From: Saprolegnia diclina VS20
Lineage: Eukaryota; Oomycota; Saprolegniomycetes; Saprolegniales; Saprolegniaceae
DNA: 58,085 nucleotides
Reading direction: 5' to 3'
Assembly (NCBI RefSeq): GCF_000281045.1
Contig: NW_008246070.1
Location: 275,203 to 333,287 of the forward strand
The notes below the pieces were generated by a model. It saw only the letters and a program-made list of their open reading frames with translations. It did no database searches and was not told where the DNA came from. How positions within the stretch are numbered: position 1 is the stretch's first letter; each line of letters begins with the position of its first letter. Shown here piece by piece: positions 1 to 10,837 of the stretch. The position numbers were made by a program, and so were the translations under genes.

Positions 1-24
1 GGTTGCAATCTTTCTCTGACGCCC

Positions 25-1837
25 ATGCGACGACACGCGCTGGTCGTCTGGCTCGTCGGCGCCGCCGCCGCCTTTGACGCGGACGAGTGGGCCGACTTCC
101 CCGCCTACTGCGCCAAGCATGTCGAGAAGAACATCATCGCGCCGCTACCCAGCGCCGACCGGTACGTCCTCGACCAAGTCCAGATTGCGATCCGCCATGG
201 CGCTCGGACGCTCGTGCAGCGATCGACGTGCTGGAGCGGCTACAACGCCACGTGGAACTGCAATGCGCGCAACCACATTGTGCGTACTTGGCGCGACAGC
301 AGCGAAGGCTCATGCGCACGTAGGAGCCGGCGCTTGGTCCGTCGACGCATCGGAGCTTTGACGTGCAGTACACGCCCGGCGAGACCGTGCTCCGTGGCAC
401 GTGCCAAGTTGGCCAGCTCCTCGACGAAGGCTACCGACAAGAGACAACCAACGGCCAGTACGTCTCGACGCATCGCTACGCGAACCCATAGACTCGTAGG
501 CACTTCCACGACGCGTACATCGCCTCAGGCCGCCTCTTCCCCAAGGACACGCCTGCCGACCTCGCCGACCCCACGAGTACGTTCCTCTCTCTGCTCTAAA
601 TGTGTTTTCACTGCAATCGGCATGCGTAGATGTCTACCTGAGCAGCACGGACATGCAACGAACCGTCATGTCCGGACAGCTCGTCGTCGACGCCATGTTC
701 CCGATGCCAGCCACCACGCCAGCATTGGTTCCTTGGCACGTTGGCGACGTGAGTCAGTCATCCTTCATCCCCAATCCCTTTGCGTGTCCCCGTCTCGGTG
801 ACATCAAGGACGCATTCGAGGCGAGCGACGGGTACCGCCTCTGGTTGCACATGCACGACGAGCTCGTCGCGACGATGCACGCGACGTTCCCCAACTACGA
901 TCCGAAAGGGCTTTTCGACTGCATGCTCACGGCGCGCTGCAGCCTCACGCGCCATGACATGCCATTGCCGCTCACGCCGTCGCACTACAAGGACATCATC
1001 CGCTTCGAGCGGGACAAGCGAATGAAGATCTACACGGAAGACGACGAGTACGCCAAGCTGAGCATGAGCAAGCTCCTCCGCAGCGTCCGCGCCAAGATGC
1101 AAGCCAAATCGCCCACGTTTGTCCTCTACTCGGGTAAGGGTAGTAGCGTCAAAGGTGCAGAACCCAGTAAGTATGGACTAGGCCATGACGATACGGTCAT
1201 GCCGATTCTGGCCGCGATCGGAGGCGCCGACTGGCTCCGCGACTGGCCGCCGTACGCGGCGTTTGTCGCGTTTGAGGTCTACACTGAAGTAGCCACCACG
1301 ACGCGCTTCGTGCGTGTAGTCTACCAAGGCCAGCCGCTCACGCTTCCCGGGTGTACTGCCGGTGCAGTCTCTACGTTGCGCTCGTATTCGATTGACCATT
1401 GGCATTCTTTAGACGCGCTCTGCCCACTGAGTCTCTTTCTCGAGTGGACATCGTTCGCCGAGACAGCCGACTGCACGCGGTCGACCCACCCAGGTTGATA
1501 AATTGATATTTTCAAAAATATTTAAAAGCGTGGCGTAGCGCTCGAGACGCCCGAGCCTGTGCCCGCAAAGGATGCCGGCGTCTCGATCACGGACGCGTCG
1601 GGGTCGCACGTGAGCGTCGACACGTTCCTTGTCTGCGTCGTCGTCGGCGTGCTCTTGGGCTTTGTCTTTGGCCTGCTCGTCGCCAAGGTCGTGCGACAGA
1701 CCGAGGCGAGCGATAAGAAGACCGAGAAGCTGCATTTGGACGCAGCGGCTGCAGACGACGACGAAACCGGCGGCCTCCTGCCAGCAGCCACTTCTGAACC
1801 GAGCAGCCCGACGGTCGCGATGGCCAAGAAGAAATGA
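25..1837 (+). CDS. Histidine acid phosphatase, type I membrane-anchored
   Basis: Seven exons (25-279, 324-457, 500-576, 630-1133, 1182-1361, 1413-1493, 1539-1837) join to 509 aa. The N-terminus (MRRHALVVWLVGAAAAF) reads as a signal peptide. The phosphohistidine motif RHGAR lies near residue 60 and the proton-donor motif GHDDTV is rebuilt exactly across the 1134-1181 intron, so both halves of the branch-2 histidine phosphatase active site are present. It resembles lysosomal/prostatic acid phosphatase and PXYLP1-like proteins, which remove phosphate from phosphomonoesters in the secretory or extracellular space. The last exon adds a strongly hydrophobic helix (VCVVVGVLLGFVFGLLVAKVV) and a short Glu/Lys/Ser tail, predicting a lumenal or cell-surface enzyme with a cytosolic tail. 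The start is the first ATG and gives the signal peptide. Substrate is not determinable. It converges on the next gene, with a 95-bp gap. Confidence 0.88.
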
Positions 1838-1932
1838 CGCCGGGTGGGCGACACCGACGTCCGAGGCCCTCCCGTGTAGATCCACCAGCAGCATCCAACA
1901 ACACGCATCAACATGTGCACTGGATTAGCGTA

Positions 1933-3560
1933 TTACACGTACACTTCGTTGCGGTTGAGGAGACTCTCGCGCTTGGGGTCGTCGCTCGCATCGGGCTCGG
2001 TCGTGAGGAGGTACGCCTGGATCACAAACGGAAAGAAGAGGAGCGCAAAGGCGCCTTGGGCGAGCACGAACGCAGTCCCGACCATGGGCACACCGCCCGC
2101 AAAGCCGTCAAAGATGCGCGAGAGCTGCGTCGTCGCGCAGGCCTCGGGCACAAGGGTGCTCGAGTGCAGCGTGCACGGGTGCGTCTCGCCGGTCGTTGCG
2201 TTTGTGAACGTCTGGTGGCCAAACGTCGCGTACTGTGGCGCGAGCGTGAGGAGCGAGAAGAGGCCCATGAGCGAGAGGTAGATCATGGCGAGCGTGGCGA
2301 GGATCAAGGTCGATGGCGCCGTGTTGCGGCGCTGGAGGCGGTCCATGCGGAAGCAAAGAAACTTGAACCCGTGCCGGCTGAGCCACAAGAACGCCGACAC
2401 GAAGATGTAGAAGAAAAAGCACGCAAAGAGCGCGTAGTCGAGCGGGAAGACCTTGGAACTCAGCACGAGCACGAGGTCGATCGGGTTGGGGATTTGCGGC
2501 GTCTCGAGCACAAAGCCTACGGATACGTCTGTGGCATCATTGCTCTTTGGGTGAGAGAGATACCCGAGTCGTAGTGGCCGTGCATGAGCTTGTCGATCGT
2601 CGTCAGCAAGAGCGAAAACACAATCAGCAGCGAGACAACCATCAAGACGGCGCCGATCGGGATGCGCCACACCATCGACGTGCAGCAGACCCACTGCGTA
2701 CGCTGCTTGGCAAACACGCGCCGGCGATCCAAAAGCACTTGATCGCGCTTCTTGAGCTCTTCGAGGCGGTCGCGGTCCGAAGCCGACATGGTGCTGTCCG
2801 ACGACGTGTATTTGCGCATGACAGTCTGGCGCGACCGCTCGACAGCGTGCGTCTCGAGCTCGATCTCTTCCATAAGGTAGCTCAGCGCGGCGCGGTCGTG
2901 GCGGCGCGGACGCAGGAGGCCGTCGACCGGGATCGAAGCGATCGCGCGGCCGGCGAGCCAGATCCAGAGCACTGAGCCGATGCAGAGCACGAGGCCGAGG
3001 AAGACGCGGAAGATGAGCGTCGCGTCGTCGTCCAAATGCAGGAGTGGCTTGAGCCAGTCGACGTCGGCGCGCGGTTTACCGCACAAGACAACGATGAGCA
3101 CGATTGTGACGAGGATGAGCATGAAGCAGAGGAAGCACGCGGTGCGCTTCAGCGCCGCCACGACGCGGCGCGAGGTCGTCGCGCGCGTAATGTGCTGGAT
3201 CTCGCTCTGCTTGGCGTAAAAGAAGGCAAACGGCGAGAAGAGCAGAGAGAAGTTGAGGAGCATCACAAGCAGCACGTCGTAGACGATGCCCATGGCCTTG
3301 GCCTGGTTGAGGTGGCGCGTCGTCGTCACGTACACGTCAACAGGTGGCGTGAAGATGCAGAGGAGCGCGAAGAAGAGCGAGAGGATGCTCATGATGCGCG
3401 AGAGCTTGTCGGGCTGGCTGAAGACGAGCCCTTCGCTTGCGGGCGTCGGGCGCACCTCGAGCTTGGTCACAATAAGATAACTCAGCACGTAGAGGAAGAG
3501 CGCGACGCCCGCATAGAGCGCGTAGATGCCGTAGGTGCCGTAGACGTCCGCCGTCGTCAT
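1933..3560 (-). CDS. LMBRD1: LMBR1-domain multipass membrane protein, LMBD1-like (lysosomal cobalamin export partner)
   Basis: Two exons on the minus strand (3560-2564, 2516-1933) with a 47-bp intron give 526 aa. Around nine hydrophobic helices are visible. Motifs such as FSQPDKLSRIMSILSL, FTPPVDVYVTTT and SSKVFPLDYALF follow the LMBD1 branch of the LMBR1 family. In animals LMBD1 works with the ABC transporter ABCD4 to release vitamin B12 from lysosomes; other LMBR1 proteins have receptor-related roles, so the exact function here is inferred. The ATG at 3560 (MTTADVYGTYG) was chosen because it directly precedes the first helix; the open frame continues upstream but with low-complexity, UTR-like sequence. 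A charged loop with a basic, Ser-rich segment lies mid-protein. The gene is divergent from the nucleotide-sugar transporter at 4048. Confidence 0.85.
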
Positions 3561-4047
3561 CGTCGCTGGGAGCCTTCGGATCTTGCCCCGGCAATCCTGC
3601 AACGAAATGTAGCCAATCGCAGGTCGCGGCAACGGGCTTTTTAACCAATCCAGACCCAAGACACCCTTCAACGGCTGCCTTGCCCATCTGAGCAGTGTTC
3701 TCCCACGCCGAAGCACCGGCCTTGACCAAGTCGGTTGAGTTTGCACTTGGCTCGTATCAAGTTGATAGTGTACGGCCGGCGACTTCAATGTGACCAAGCT
3801 GACAAGCAAAGCGTCCATGTGGGGCGCAGCAAAACGGCCGTGCACGTGGTCCGGACGCCCCCCACCGGCTGGTTGTTTTGGGTGCCCCCCCTACACCCAC
3901 AATAGAATTCGTTTTGCGAGTTGCATACAAGCACCAAGTGACTTGGATCTTTAAAATGAGGCGGGAGAAAGGCGGGTACCGAACGGTCTGGATCGTGGGT
4001 CTCTCCCGTGACAAACGGCCGCCGGAGCGCGCACTTGGCAACTTGCG
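3561..4047. promoter_or_regulatory. Divergent promoter region (LMBD1-like / sugar transporter)
   Basis: A 487-bp gap between two genes transcribed away from each other. Open frames overlapping it have no recognisable domain. It must hold both 5' control regions; a C-run (GCCCCCCCTACACCC type) lies near 3885-3900. No confident core-promoter element was identified. Confidence 0.5.
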
Positions 4048-5166
4048 ATGAAGCTATGGAAGAAGCTCAGTGGCATGGGCGTCGCCGCCGTCCTCATGGC
4101 CGCCAGTAACCTCTGCATCAACGCCTCCAAGGTCGACGGCAAGATGCTCTACGTGGCGCTCACCGTCACGTTCCTCGTCGAAGCGCTCAAGCTCGCATCG
4201 TGCATCGCGGTGCTCGTCGCGTCGCCGCCAACCTCGCGCCTCTGGCTCGGCTGGAAGGAAGCCATGTACTTTGCCGCGCCGGCGCTGTTGTACACGATCG
4301 ACAACAACCTCGCGTTTGTCATCCTGCGCTTCATTGACCCGGCGACGCTCTCGATCCTTTGGAACCTCAAGATCCTCACGACAGCCGCTCTCTTCCGCTT
4401 CGTCTTGGGCCACAAGCTCGGGAAGCTGCAGGTCATCGCGCTCATGCTGCTCGTGCTCGGCGTCATTACAAGCCAGAGCAACCACGCCGTGCACCGCGGC
4501 GTCCAGCGCGTCGTGAACGGCACGACCTCGATGGCGGCCGTCGAGCTCGACGAGCGCACCAAGTTTATGCTGGGCATCGCGCTTGTGGCGCTCGGGTGCA
4601 CGATCTCGTCCTTTGCCGGCATTCTCTCCGAGTACGCGCTCAAGAAGCACCCCGCGACGCCGTTCTTTGTCCAGAACGGCTACATGTACAGTTTTGGCCT
4701 CCTCTTCAACTCGATCGGGCTCCTCGCGTCGGCGCAAACTACGATCGCGGCCAACGGCTTCTTTGACGGCTACAATAGCTGGACGTGGTCCGTCGTCTTC
4801 ATCCAGGCGCTCGCGGGCCTCATGATGGGCTTCATCTTCAAGTACCTCGACAACATTGTGTGCGTCTACACCCACGTGGTCGCGATGCTACTCACGATGC
4901 TCGTCTCGATCCTCTTCTTTGCCTTTGAGCTCACGCTCGAGTTTGCGTGCGGCTTTGGCGTCTGCGCCATCTCCATGTACCTCTACCACATGCCCAGCCC
5001 TGGCGACGCGACCGCGCCTTGCCACGGCACGGCCACCTCGTCGAGCGACGAAGAATACGAAAAGGTCGCCATGGTCAGCGACCATTCGTGCCGCAGCAGT
5101 GACGCGACCACGGTCGGAAGCCCCCACCGCCGAGACACTTTGCGCGACGACGACGACGAGGTGTAG
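4048..5166 (+). CDS. Golgi nucleotide-sugar transporter (SLC35A-like)
   Basis: Intronless, 372 aa. About ten transmembrane helices are visible. The blocks VTFLVEALKL, APALLYTIDNNLAF, ATLSILWNLKI and FIFKYLDNIV are characteristic of the nucleotide-sugar transporter family (PF04142: UDP-galactose, UDP-GlcNAc and CMP-sialic acid carriers). These proteins exchange cytosolic nucleotide sugars for lumenal nucleotide monophosphates in the Golgi or ER. The hydrophilic C-terminal ~45 residues are rich in Ser, Thr and Asp and end in a run of acidic residues, consistent with a cytosolic tail. A central loop near residues 145-175 is poorly hydrophobic. Substrate specificity cannot be read from sequence by eye. 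The first ATG fits the family N-terminus, close to helix 1. Confidence 0.92.
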   Translation: MKLWKKLSGMGVAAVLMAASNLCINASKVDGKMLYVALTVTFLVEALKLASCIAVLVASPPTSRLWLGWKEAMYFAAPALLYTIDNNLAFVILRFIDPATLSILWNLKILTTAALFRFVLGHKLGKLQVIALMLLVLGVITSQSNHAVHRGVQRVVNGTTSMAAVELDERTKFMLGIALVALGCTISSFAGILSEYALKKHPATPFFVQNGYMYSFGLLFNSIGLLASAQTTIAANGFFDGYNSWTWSVVFIQALAGLMMGFIFKYLDNIVCVYTHVVAMLLTMLVSILFFAFELTLEFACGFGVCAISMYLYHMPSPGDATAPCHGTATSSSDEEYEKVAMVSDHSCRSSDATTVGSPHRRDTLRDDDDEV

Positions 5167-5542
5167 AATAACTTAATACCAAATGCGTGGCGGGTGTGAC
5201 GTGGCACGTTCTGGCTGGCGAGTACTGTAGATGCTGCGTCAGAAGTATCTTGGACGGCAAAAAAGACGAGCTCCACTGTCGTCGTCAACACGCGAAAAGA
5301 CAGCCTTGTACATCAACGTGTACAGCTACAGAGCGGCGACAGCGCCACACAAGTGCACGCGACCTGCAATCGGCGGTGGGGGACGACCGAGAGTCGCCCG
5401 CGGACTCGAGTGTGAGTGTGTGTTGGACACACATGTGCGTCGTATCTTCGAAACCAAACTTCGAAGTGGGCGTTGGCCAATCCGAGGGCGGCGCGGGCCG
5501 CCAGCGCTTTGTTGCGCACATTGCCTTTGGCACCCAAGACGC
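5167..5542. other. Intergenic region upstream of J-protein
   Basis: 376 bp between two plus-strand genes. Open frames here are shadows with no domain. It holds the 3' flank of the sugar transporter and the J-protein promoter. No specific element recognised. Confidence 0.5.
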
Positions 5543-6849
5543 ATGGCCGCGCCCATCTCGGAAGACCTCTACGAGCTGCTCGAGGTCGAGCGCTCGGCGT
5601 CGGAGGCCGAGATCCGGTCGAGCTACCGCAAGCTCGCGCTCAAGTACCACCCGGACCGCAACCACGGCACGCCCGGCGCCGAAGAGCACTTCAAGAAGCT
5701 CGCGACCGCGTACGCAGTGCTCTCGGACGCCAAGCAGCGCCGTGTGTACGACGTGTCGAGCAAGGACGGCACTCCGGACGCTGCGCTTGCCGCGTTCCAG
5801 GGCCTGCAGCCCATCGACGTCAACGAGATGAACAGCCTCGGGCGCATGCTCGGGTACCGCTGCCCACGTACTAGTACACGACGTGATCTCATGCATCTTC
5901 TGTAGCGCGCTCTGCTCCAAAATGGGCATTCCACTTCCAACGCAAATCAGTGCAAATGTTCTCGCCGCTGCCCACGGTACGCAACTATCTCACGCGAATG
6001 GAGGTTGTCAACCTGCTTGCTAGACGCCGTCAAAGGCATCGGTATCGTCAAGGACCTCGCCATGGGTCTCGAAGCCTCTGGGCGCGTCGAGAAACAAGAA
6101 GCGCACTTCTTTCGCCTCACGATCGGCGACGTGCCGCCCACTGGCATCGTCATTAGCTGCCGCGCGGCACCCAAGAGCAAGTTCAAGCTCATCCTCTTCG
6201 ACTCGGACGGCGGCGTGCGCCACGTGCAAGAGTGCGGACCACGCTCCAAGTACACGTCAGCCGACATCTTTATGACATCGGTGCGTCCCTTCAGTATGTG
6301 CTAGTAGATCTGATAGGCGTCAAGTAGATGGAGTTTATGGACATGAACGAGTCCTGGAAGTTCTTGACCGAGCAAGAGAAGGCATTGCCCGAGGTCTTCT
6401 CGAGCTTGACGACGCTCGAGCTCATGCAAACGCCGCACTTGGGCGCTGGCAGCCACCTCTTTGCAGTCTATGGCGACAATTGGTTCTCGGCGCTCAACTA
6501 CACGGTGCAGTGCACCGTCATCCAAGCGACGAGCGCCACCAACATCCAGCTCACCGAGGCCGAGATGCTGCATTTGCGCAAGGACATTGATGCGTTTCAG
6601 GCCGAGTTTGTCGCGGCGCAAAAAGCCTTTGAAGCGGTCGTCGCCAAGGCCAACGACTACGACGTGCGCACAAAGGAGCTCCTCCAGGCTCGGCGGTGTG
6701 CATACGAAACCTTCTTTCAAGAGTGCGCCGAGCCGTACAAGGCGATGCAGCCCGCGCGTGAGCGCCGCGATTCGGCGCCCTCGGCCTTTCAGAACCTCTG
6801 GTCGCGCTTTACCGAGCCCAAGGAGCCTCCGAAGCGCAACGAGTTTTAG
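5543..6849 (+). CDS. J-domain co-chaperone, ARG1-like
   Basis: Four exons (5543-5853, 5906-5976, 6024-6280, 6328-6849) give 386 aa. Residues 7-72 form a J domain with HPD at 36-38, the tripeptide that stimulates Hsp70 ATPase. The rest follows the plant ARG1/ARL (altered response to gravity) layout rather than Dna[19 protein letters not shown], then [25 protein letters not shown], a conserved [13 protein letters not shown] block and a C-terminal coiled coil (roughly residues 290-370). There is no Zn-finger. In plants these proteins associate with membranes and cytoskeleton; the role here is unknown. All three introns (47-52 bp) restore family-consistent sequence at the junctions, which supports the model. 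The 3' end is only 25 bp from the convergent kinesin gene. Confidence 0.9.
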
Positions 6850-6874
6850 CATCGCCACTGTAACATTCTTTGCA

Positions 6875-8621
6875 TTACTTGGCTTTCGACAGACGGTTGC
6901 GCGCGCGGCGCTCCGCATCGAGCTTCTTCTCGTGCGCGATGTGCGCCTTGACGGCGTTACTGAGCCACTTGCCGTGCTCCGCGTTGCCGTTGCAGATCAT
7001 GTTGAAGCTAACGATACGTGAGTCAAGATCTACGATCCGGGACATACCGCGCCGGAGGGTAGCGGAGCAGAGCCGCGCCAGTCATCACAGACTTGATGTT
7101 GGACGCATACGATGCGAGAGCGCCCTTCTTGATGGACGGAAGCCAAGCTTGGACCTGCGCTGCGTCCCACGTTTTGAAAAGGGACACCGTGGAGATTTCG
7201 TCCTCGATGATTTCTTTGGTCGTCCGCGTGACGTGCGGCGCCGACTCGACCATTTGCCGGGCGTGAATCAAGGACGTCAGTGTGTGTTCCGTGTCTATTC
7301 GCACCAATGTTGTGTTGATAACGAATGGCTTTAACGGAACTACCTGTGGGGATCGGTGACGCAGTTACCACGACAGCGGTCTTGCTTTGCTTGGTCGTCG
7401 ACCACAAATGGTTCTTTAAGATGCGCGTGAGAGCGCTGTTGCGGTACGGGATGTGGCCCGGCGGGTCCTGGGACATGGCGAGCAAGCACTGCTTGAGCGC
7501 CAAGTGCGCCATGTTGGTATCGATGGTTTCTTGGTGTCGGGCCTTGTCGGTGAAGTACTGATCTTCCTTGCGCTCACTACAAGATGAGGATAGGTATCTG
7601 AAGATGCAAGCATTTGTACCTTCCGGCCAAGTCGAGCAACACGAGCTGCCCGTTGGACGCGACGCCGTCGCTCGAGACGATTTGGAGAAAACAAATCAAG
7701 TGCGATCGCGACGATACGGCGTTCACTTGCGTGGCTTCGGTCGTTCGGTTGCTCGTAGCGTCCTGGAAAAGGTCGAGGAGCTCGGCCGCAGATCGAGCCA
7801 ACTGGCTTTCCGAGTGCACCAGTTCGATGTCGCCGCTGTTGCTTTCGCAGATCAGCACCTTGTTGCGGTCGTGCAAGAGATCTAAAACACACGTTATCTC
7901 GGTGCATTTTCTAGAGGCCAGCGTACCGACGCACTTGGACCCGACGAGCTCGACGGCCTTGAAGTTAATCGCTTGGTCCGGCTCGTTGAAGATGTCGTCA
8001 GCTAGATGCGTAAGGAAGCCGAGCATGGTGTGGGTCTTCCCCGACCCCGTTTGCCCGTACCTATGTCGCTACATCATACCGCCATGCAGCAGACGAGTGA
8101 AGGGGTACATCATGCAGACGGCCTCGCCTCCGGAAAGGGCGTGCTCGACCAAGGGCTTGGCCGCCGACGAGTACACGACAGGCGTTGGTGTGTGCTCGTC
8201 AAAGACCTTGGTGAACGAGTGGGCATGCGTGTCGATGTACTTGTGAACCATGTCTATGGGAACACGTCGTCTCCTGGACGGGCACTCGTGTTCCGGTACC
8301 GTTGTGCATCAAGCAGTCGTGGACGGCCATGGTCTGGTCGTCGATGCACGAGATGGTCGTGTACTCTCCGCGCTCAACTTCGTGGGGAAGCATCGGGCGG
8401 ACGCGCGCGTAGACGTCAATGTACTGCGTCGTCTTGGCCCGCTTCGCATCGGCGATCCGCTCGTCCTGCGCATAGGACTCGCGGAGCTCGCGGATCGCTT
8501 CCTGGAAGACAGCAGCATGGCGCGTCCGAGCAGTTCTACATGCAGCCTCGTCAACCTTCCGTCTTGGTCTCCATGCTCACCGCTTGTCGAGGTTCTTCCG
8601 CGTGTCCCCCTTGTCCGTCAT
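6875..8621 (-). CDS. Kinesin motor protein with C-terminal SAM-like domain
   Basis: Eight exons on the minus strand (8621-8581, 8535-8300, 8253-8109, 8060-7927, 7881-7620, 7576-7344, 7294-7048, 7007-6875) give 476 aa. The motor domain is complete: P-loop GQTGSGKTHT near residue 143, switch I NAVSSRSH near 240, switch II DLAGSE near 270, and HIPYRNSALTRIL. The segment before the core (basic/helical, then YIDVYARVRPM) and the KPLVEHALSGGEAVCMMY block recall the kinesin-13 type. After the motor, residues ~393-455 (TWDAAQVQAWLP, then TGAALLR, then GNAEHGKWL) look like a SAM domain, followed by a basic helical tail. No long coiled-coil stalk is present. Introns of 40-49 bp all rebuild conserved motifs, notably at MMY/GQT and LAG/SER. 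Confidence 0.87.
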
Positions 8622-9144
8622 GACCAAAGTTGAGTTGTGAAATCCTCGGCGGTGGGAAGCGGCTAGAGTGTTGGTCATCGTCGGCAGGTGGCTTGACTTA
8701 ACAGCAACCGGCTGATGTTAGTGCAGGGTCGGAGAGCACGGTCATGACGCCCTTCTCAGCAATCGAGAATGTATGTCATTTTATCACGGGCTTTTTTGGC
8801 CCACACCTCCGTGGGCACAAGGACAAGTCGCGCGTTGTCAGCAAGCACGTTGTTATTGGCTGCACGATTAGCCTATAGTCCACGCGGCAGTAAACATGGC
8901 GGAGCAGTCTCTCCCACACCCCGTAGTGTGATCATCATTCTGGCTCAACTTAACGGCGACCATACAACACGCAAGTAAATTGGTGCGTAACCTTTGCTCT
9001 ACAAATGCCAAGTGAATCTCTCGACCAATCCTGGCGCACTTCTGTTGGGTCATCCGGATAACATGCGGACAATGACTGCCAGCCCTTTTTACATGGTGGA
9101 GCCGTCGCCGGAGAAGAGCCAAATACCTTCCAGCCTGCGTTGCC
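8622..9144. promoter_or_regulatory. Divergent promoter region (kinesin / METTL9)
   Basis: 523 bp between genes on opposite strands pointing away from each other. It contains an ATTGGCT element near 8855 and an ATCCGGATA element at 9052-9060. Small open frames crossing it have no recognisable domain. Confidence 0.5.
9052..9060. promoter_or_regulatory. TATCCGG-type motif upstream of METTL9
   Basis: ATCCGGATA, 85 bp upstream of the METTL9-like start. It is one of a set of near-identical elements found in front of at least eight genes in this window. Function inferred from recurrence only. Confidence 0.4.
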
Positions 9145-10416
9145 ATGAAGAGCTACATCCGCGAAGCCTCCCGCCGGGCGAAGGACCCATCGCTCGGCTT
9201 GCCCAAGCTAATCTACTCGGTCAACCTTGACCGTGTGTACGTGCTACACTAGGCCTCGCGTCGGCTCATGCGCATCTTGTAGCGGCGAGTACTTGAAGTC
9301 CAAGTTCCTGCCACTCGACTGCGATGACGAGACGCAAGAGTTCCTCAACGTCCGCTGGAATATGGTTGGCGCCAGCAAGGCTTCATGCAGCTGTGGCGTA
9401 GAGCTGCCACGATACGAGTATGTTCCGCACAGTCGCCTCGCGCTTCCTCAACATGTTCTACTCGGTGACCGACACCAATGGCATGCTTGGCCGTACGAGT
9501 CCATCGACGCATTTGCAGAGCTGGATCGGTTCTGCGTAGGTGGTCAAATGTTTGTCTTCTCGCGCGCCCACGCCCAGAGCATGTTTGCGTTCCCGGACAA
9601 CAAGTGCGGTGGTACGTCGTGCCGACGCGTGCTGCATCATGTACGCTGCCTCGTAGGTAAGCTGCTCGACATTGGCGCGGGCGACGGCAACGTTACGGAG
9701 CGCTTGGCGCCGTTCGTCGACGAGATTCGCACCACCGAGGTGTCGCTGCCCATGGTCAAGGTGCTCAACGCCAAGGGCTTCAAGTGCGTTTTTTACGGGG
9801 GACGTCTCTTGCTCATAATGACTAATGACTAGCTGCACGCACACGACGGACCTCTCGCACCCCGACATTGCGACCAACGGACCGTACCATATCATTAGGT
9901 TTGGACGGTGGTCGCCTATATCGAGATGACAGACAACGTCGTTAGCTTGCTCAACGTGCTCGACCGCGCCGACACACCGCTGACACTTCTGCGTCAGATC
10001 CACGACCTTCTCCACCCAGATGTACGCTTGTGGTCGAAGTGCTTGGCGCCAATGGACCGTAGGGTGTGCTCTTGATTGCCGTCGTCTTGCCCTTCTCCGC
10101 CTTGTACGCCACTCCTCATCCGCCCGCGAATGGTGCTCATGCGGCGATTGTCTGTAGCGTCGAGGTCGGAACGCAGAAGCTACCGCCGAGCGAGCCCTTG
10201 CCCATGGACGGCGGTCTCTGCAGAGAACGCGCGTCCTTTGAAGACGCAGCGCGCATCATGGCCGACCGCGTCTTCTCGCCCAACGGCTTCAAGGTCAAGA
10301 GCTTCAGCCGGGTCCCGTACCTCTGCCGCGGCGACATCTCGCAGCCCTACTACGTGCTCTGCGATGCGCTCTTTACGCTTGAGAAGAAGAAGCCTAAGAA
10401 GAAGACGAAGAACTAG
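9145..10416 (+). CDS. METTL9: METTL9-like protein-histidine methyltransferase
   Basis: Eight exons (9145-9236, 9283-9364, 9402-9492, 9540-9611, 9657-9783, 9833-9898, 9946-10021, 10063-10416) give 319 aa. The SAM-binding motif I is LLDIGAGDG (about residues 116-124). METTL9/DREV landmarks follow in order: NGMLGRGQMFVFS, IISLLNVLDRADTPLTLL, VLLIAVVLPF and the C-terminal FSRVPYLCRGD with YYVLCDA. Human METTL9 forms 1-methylhistidine at alternating-His sites of secretory and mitochondrial proteins; the same chemistry is inferred here. The last 11 residues are a Lys-rich tail (EKKKPKKKTKN), resembling an ER-retention or nuclear-type basic signal. Intron 2 is only 37 bp, so that junction is the least certain. 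Confidence 0.9.
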
Positions 10417-10837
10417 TTGCAGTTGGTAGAAATGTACTAGTAGTTGAAGTTGCCAGCACCGGCATCTGGGCCGCCTTTTTACTACGGCGGCGCCCCGGGG
10501 CGTCCTGGGCCCAGAGTCAGATGCTCGCATACAGTTGCGATCTTGCTTTTTGTATGCAGTGGGACCATCGGCAGGCCTGGAGCACGCACAGGTGCGCCCA
10601 CAGCGCCGCACGGTTGTGCGACCATCGCGACCAGATGCACTCGGTACTCGATGCAGCGTCCCAGTGCAGTGTGAGCAAGCAGAACAATGTCATCGTCAGC
10701 ATCCCCGAGGTTAGGGCCAGGCCTTGATATCGCGCATCGATATTCGGGCCCCGGGTATCCGGTCGTGGGGCCGGAACAAGATGTGCAAGTTGTTTCCATC
10801 GAAAGATATCTGAGTTTCGATTTTGCAGTTGATCACC
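10417..10837. promoter_or_regulatory. Upstream region of xanthine dehydrogenase
   Basis: 421 bp without a gene. It includes a GC-rich hairpin-prone stretch near 10468-10515 and a GTATCCGGT element at 10755-10763, 75 bp before the XDH start codon. Confidence 0.45.
10755..10763. promoter_or_regulatory. TATCCGG-type motif upstream of XDH
   Basis: GTATCCGGT, 75 bp upstream of the XDH ATG; a member of the recurrent promoter motif set. Confidence 0.4.
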
